In this document: positions 61,894-64,000 of the stretch, piece after piece
Position numbering within the stretch: the stretch's first letter is position 1
Layout: every line of letters starts with the position of its first letter
Source of the DNA: Thalassolituus maritimus
GTDB taxonomy: Bacteria; Pseudomonadota; Gammaproteobacteria; Pseudomonadales; Oceanobacteraceae
DNA: 64,000 bases
Assembly: GCF_900156675.1 (NCBI RefSeq)
Contig: NZ_FTOH01000007.1
Location: forward strand, 62,001 to 126,000
Direction: 5' to 3'
The notes under the pieces: model-generated
What the model was told of the DNA's origin: nothing
The model's database searches: none
The model's input: only the letters and a program-made list of their open reading frames with translations
Made by a program: the position numbers and the translations under genes

Positions 61894-62556
61894 GTGAACG
61901 AACACTACTTATCTGGCATAGGAATGACATCGCAACGCACCCGCAACCGCCTGGTGCAGCGTTTACAGGAAGCAGGCATCAGAAACGAAGAAGTCCTGAA
62001 TGTCATTGCTACAACTCCAAGGCATCTTTTCGTCGACGAAGCACTGGCGCACCGTGCATACGAAGATACCGCTCTGCCGATTGGTAACGGCCAGACCATC
62101 AGTCAGCCTTATACGGTTGCACGCATGACAGAAACACTGCTGGCGAACGGGCCGCTGGAACGGGTACTGGAAATCGGTACTGGCTCTGGTTACCAGACAG
62201 CCGTACTCTCTCCGCTTGTCAGAACCTTATATAGTGTTGAGCGTATCGAACCGTTGCATAACCGTGCGGTCGAGCGCCTGCAAAGCCTGGGGTATGACAA
62301 TGTGCATCTTACCCTCTCGGATGGTACCTGGGGGTGGCCTGAGCATGGGCCTTACGATGGTATTCTTGCTGCCGCAGCCCCGGAAGAGGTGCCTGAGTCA
62401 TTGCTTGCACAGCTCGCTGATGGTGGGCGTATGGTGATCCCGGTGGGTGGTAAAGAACAGAAGCTGGTACTGATTACCCGACGTGGTGATCATTTCGCAC
62501 GAAAAACTCTGGAAACGGTGCGTTTCGTGCCCTTCCTTCCCGGAGTTCAGAATTAA
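61894..62556 (+). CDS. pcm: Protein-L-isoaspartate O-methyltransferase
   Basis: A 220-residue SAM-dependent repair methyltransferase, with the SAM motif [14 protein letters not shown] and the [13 protein letters not shown] substrate loop. I use GTG 61894 with AGGA 6 bases upstream; other in-frame options are ATG 61924 and a TTG at 61867 that overlaps surE. Follows surE. Confidence 0.95.
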   Translation: MNEHYLSGIGMTSQRTRNRLVQRLQEAGIRNEEVLNVIATTPRHLFVDEALAHRAYEDTALPIGNGQTISQPYTVARMTETLLANGPLERVLEIGTGSGYQTAVLSPLVRTLYSVERIEPLHNRAVERLQSLGYDNVHLTLSDGTWGWPEHGPYDGILAAAAPEEVPESLLAQLADGGRMVIPVGGKEQKLVLITRRGDHFARKTLETVRFVPFLPGVQN

Positions 62557-62658
62557 CAATAGGGCGCTACGGCGTCCTTTTCTTTATCTGTCACTCAATC
62601 GAATACACGATTTACAACAACGACATTTGCGCAGGGCCTGCGCAATTATGGAGACACA

Positions 62659-63564
62659 ATGGAGCATCTGAAAATATTTCTTAAGGGCATGGCAATGGGA
62701 GCGGCGGATGTTGTCCCTGGTGTGTCGGGTGGCACTATCGCATTTATCACCGGTATCTATACCCGCTTATTGGATGCCATTTCCAGCGTGAATCTGGAGG
62801 CTTTAAGGAAGCTCAGATCCGAGGGCTTTAAATCAGCCTGGACTCATATCGATGGAACCTTTCTACTGGCATTAGGCGCAGGCATTCTGACGGCCATTAT
62901 CAGTCTGGCCAAAGTAATTCATCACCTGCTCATGACTCACCCGGTTATGCTGTGGTCATTTTTCTTCGGTTTAATTATCGCCTCATGCGTACATATCGGC
63001 CGAACGATACCCCAATGGCGGTTAAAAGAAATCGCAATGCTGGTGGTAGGGGCTGTGATTGCCGCCTTTATCAGTCTCGCATCGCCGACTGAGACTGCAG
63101 TAACACTGCCGATCGTCTTTGCCGCTGGAAGTATTGCGATCTGCGCCATGATTCTTCCCGGCATATCCGGCAGCTTTATTCTGCTACTGATGGGTCTCTA
63201 TACCCCTGTGATTGCCGCGATTAAGGGGTTTGATCTTCCGGTGCTACTGACCTTTGCAGCAGGAGCGGGCCTTGGACTTTTGTTGTTCTCCCGCTTGCTC
63301 AGCTGGCTTCTTCATCACTATGCGTCGGTAGTACTCGCACTTCTGACGGGTTTTATGGTCGGATCACTAGTAAAAGTCTGGCCATGGAAAGAAACGCTGT
63401 CGACACGCATCAACAGCAAGGGAGAAGAAGTGCCATTCGTACAGCAAATGGCACTGCCGGTATTTGATGAAATGGTTGTGGTTTCAATTTTTTTGATGTT
63501 CTCAGGGGCCATTCTTGTTATCGGACTTGAACGCTTCGGAAGTGGTAATTCAGCGGAAAAATAA
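62659..63564 (+). CDS. DUF368 family membrane protein
   Basis: A 301-residue protein with about eight hydrophobic segments and the family signature GAADVVPGVSGGTIAFITGIY near the N-terminus and LPGISGSFILLLMGLY in the second half. Some DUF368 members act in undecaprenyl-phosphate recycling (PopT-type flippases); that role is established for the family and only inferred here. It sits between pcm and nlpD, not a standard position. Confidence 0.9.
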   Translation: MEHLKIFLKGMAMGAADVVPGVSGGTIAFITGIYTRLLDAISSVNLEALRKLRSEGFKSAWTHIDGTFLLALGAGILTAIISLAKVIHHLLMTHPVMLWSFFFGLIIASCVHIGRTIPQWRLKEIAMLVVGAVIAAFISLASPTETAVTLPIVFAAGSIAICAMILPGISGSFILLLMGLYTPVIAAIKGFDLPVLLTFAAGAGLGLLLFSRLLSWLLHHYASVVLALLTGFMVGSLVKVWPWKETLSTRINSKGEEVPFVQQMALPVFDEMVVVSIFLMFSGAILVIGLERFGSGNSAEK

Positions 63565-63779
63565 AATGAACGCCTGTTTAGTCACTTCTTTTCTTTGAAA
63601 AGCAGGTTTGAAATCCTGTATACAGTGGCTACGGATAAAAAAATCCTGATATTTTTTAGAATACTTTGGAATTAAAAAATACGTTTTTTATTCACCTGGG
63701 TTGCAAAGGTTGCAAACCGTTACATGGGCGGAAAGCCGTCACTATCGGGTGTCAAAAAGTCGTAAACTTGTCAGAACCT

Positions 63780-64000
63780 ATGAAAACTGCCCGGCTTGTC
63801 ATATTAGTCATAACCTCAACGATAGTTACTGCTTGTACATCTGGCGGTGGCTTCGTCTCAGTTGATCAAAAATTCGGCAGAGATAAAACGGCGTCAGGTT
63901 TTCATCTTGTTCGCGAGGGAGAGACTTTGTATTCCATTGCGTGGCGCTATGGATTGGACTATCGCGAGTTGGCGAACGCTAACTCCATTTCTTCCCCACA
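63780..64000 (+). CDS. nlpD: Murein hydrolase activator NlpD, N-terminal part (truncated by window)
   Basis: The first 73 codons. A lipoprotein signal with TACTSGG lipobox, then the start of a LysM domain (FHLVREGETLYSIAWRYG...ELANANSI). In this position nlpD activates AmiC and usually precedes rpoS, whose main promoter commonly lies inside nlpD; that would be outside the window. Confidence 0.9.
   Translation, partial: MKTARLVILVITSTIVTACTSGGGFVSVDQKFGRDKTASGFHLVREGETLYSIAWRYGLDYRELANANSISSP

Noticed and set aside
63565-63779. Possible small gene or RNA between the DUF368 gene and nlpD
   Set aside because: A+T-rich spacer with no good frame or hairpin that I could assign.

Overview
The window is a 64 kb chromosomal segment of a marine-type gammaproteobacterium. 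Two long housekeeping blocks have the gene order of Pseudomonas and Oceanospirillales genomes: gatBAC / mreBCD-maf-rng-yhdP-nit ... ptsO-rapZ-ptsN-hpf-rpoN-lptBAC-kdsD-yrbG / mlaFED-mlaB-ibaG-murA-hisG-hisD-hisC-degS, and later pyrG-eno ... ftsB-ispD-ispF-truD-surE-pcm ... nlpD. I would place it near Oceanospirillales (Thalassolituus-like). That placement is inference from gene order and protein character, not from a search.

Layout. 1-3840 is accessory DNA: the end of a Tdi1-type type VI immunity gene, a spacer with REP-like palindromes, and an A+T-rich gene for a 1031-residue SIR2 protein with twelve 47-residue TPR-like repeats. 3900-16624 carries the gatCAB amidotransferase genes (minus strand) facing the mreBCD-maf-rng-yhdP-nitrilase operon (plus strand; cell shape, RNA processing, envelope lipid transport). 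At 16659-19440 a nitrite/formate-type channel and a PP2C/Ser-Thr kinase fusion sit behind an attenuator leader that looks like a NasT/ANTAR target. 19625-29149 (minus strand) carries darP, mgtE, the nitrogen-PTS/sigma-54 cluster, LPS transport (lptBAC), kdsD and yrbG. 29318-37316 (plus strand) carries mla phospholipid transport genes without mlaC, ibaG, murA and hisG-hisD-hisC; hisD and hisC are separated by about 0.9 kb packed with palindromic repeats. 37343-44251 holds degS, a Nif3 protein, a DUF808 membrane protein, a lipoprotein/beta-barrel pair, a porin and an EamA transporter.

The pyrG-eno-ftsB block is split by an accessory island of about 10.8 kb (47.7-58.5 kb). It holds a TIGR04255 gene with two unknown partners (one with a permuted papain-like Cys/His arrangement), a MntA/HepT toxin-antitoxin pair, a diguanylate cyclase, a NADAR protein, a pirin, a hotdog thioesterase, a three-gene cassette of unknowns ending in a DKNYY membrane protein, and a DUF4397 lipoprotein. 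Conserved order resumes at ftsB and runs to the start of nlpD at the right edge.

Genes usually present in these blocks but absent here are tldD and pmbA, kdsC, mlaC and kdsA. The best candidates for undescribed biology are the SIR2-repeat protein, the TIGR04255 trio, the 54.1-56.9 kb three-gene cassette, the ANTAR-like leader, the palindrome cluster in the his operon and the apparent AUU start of mreC.
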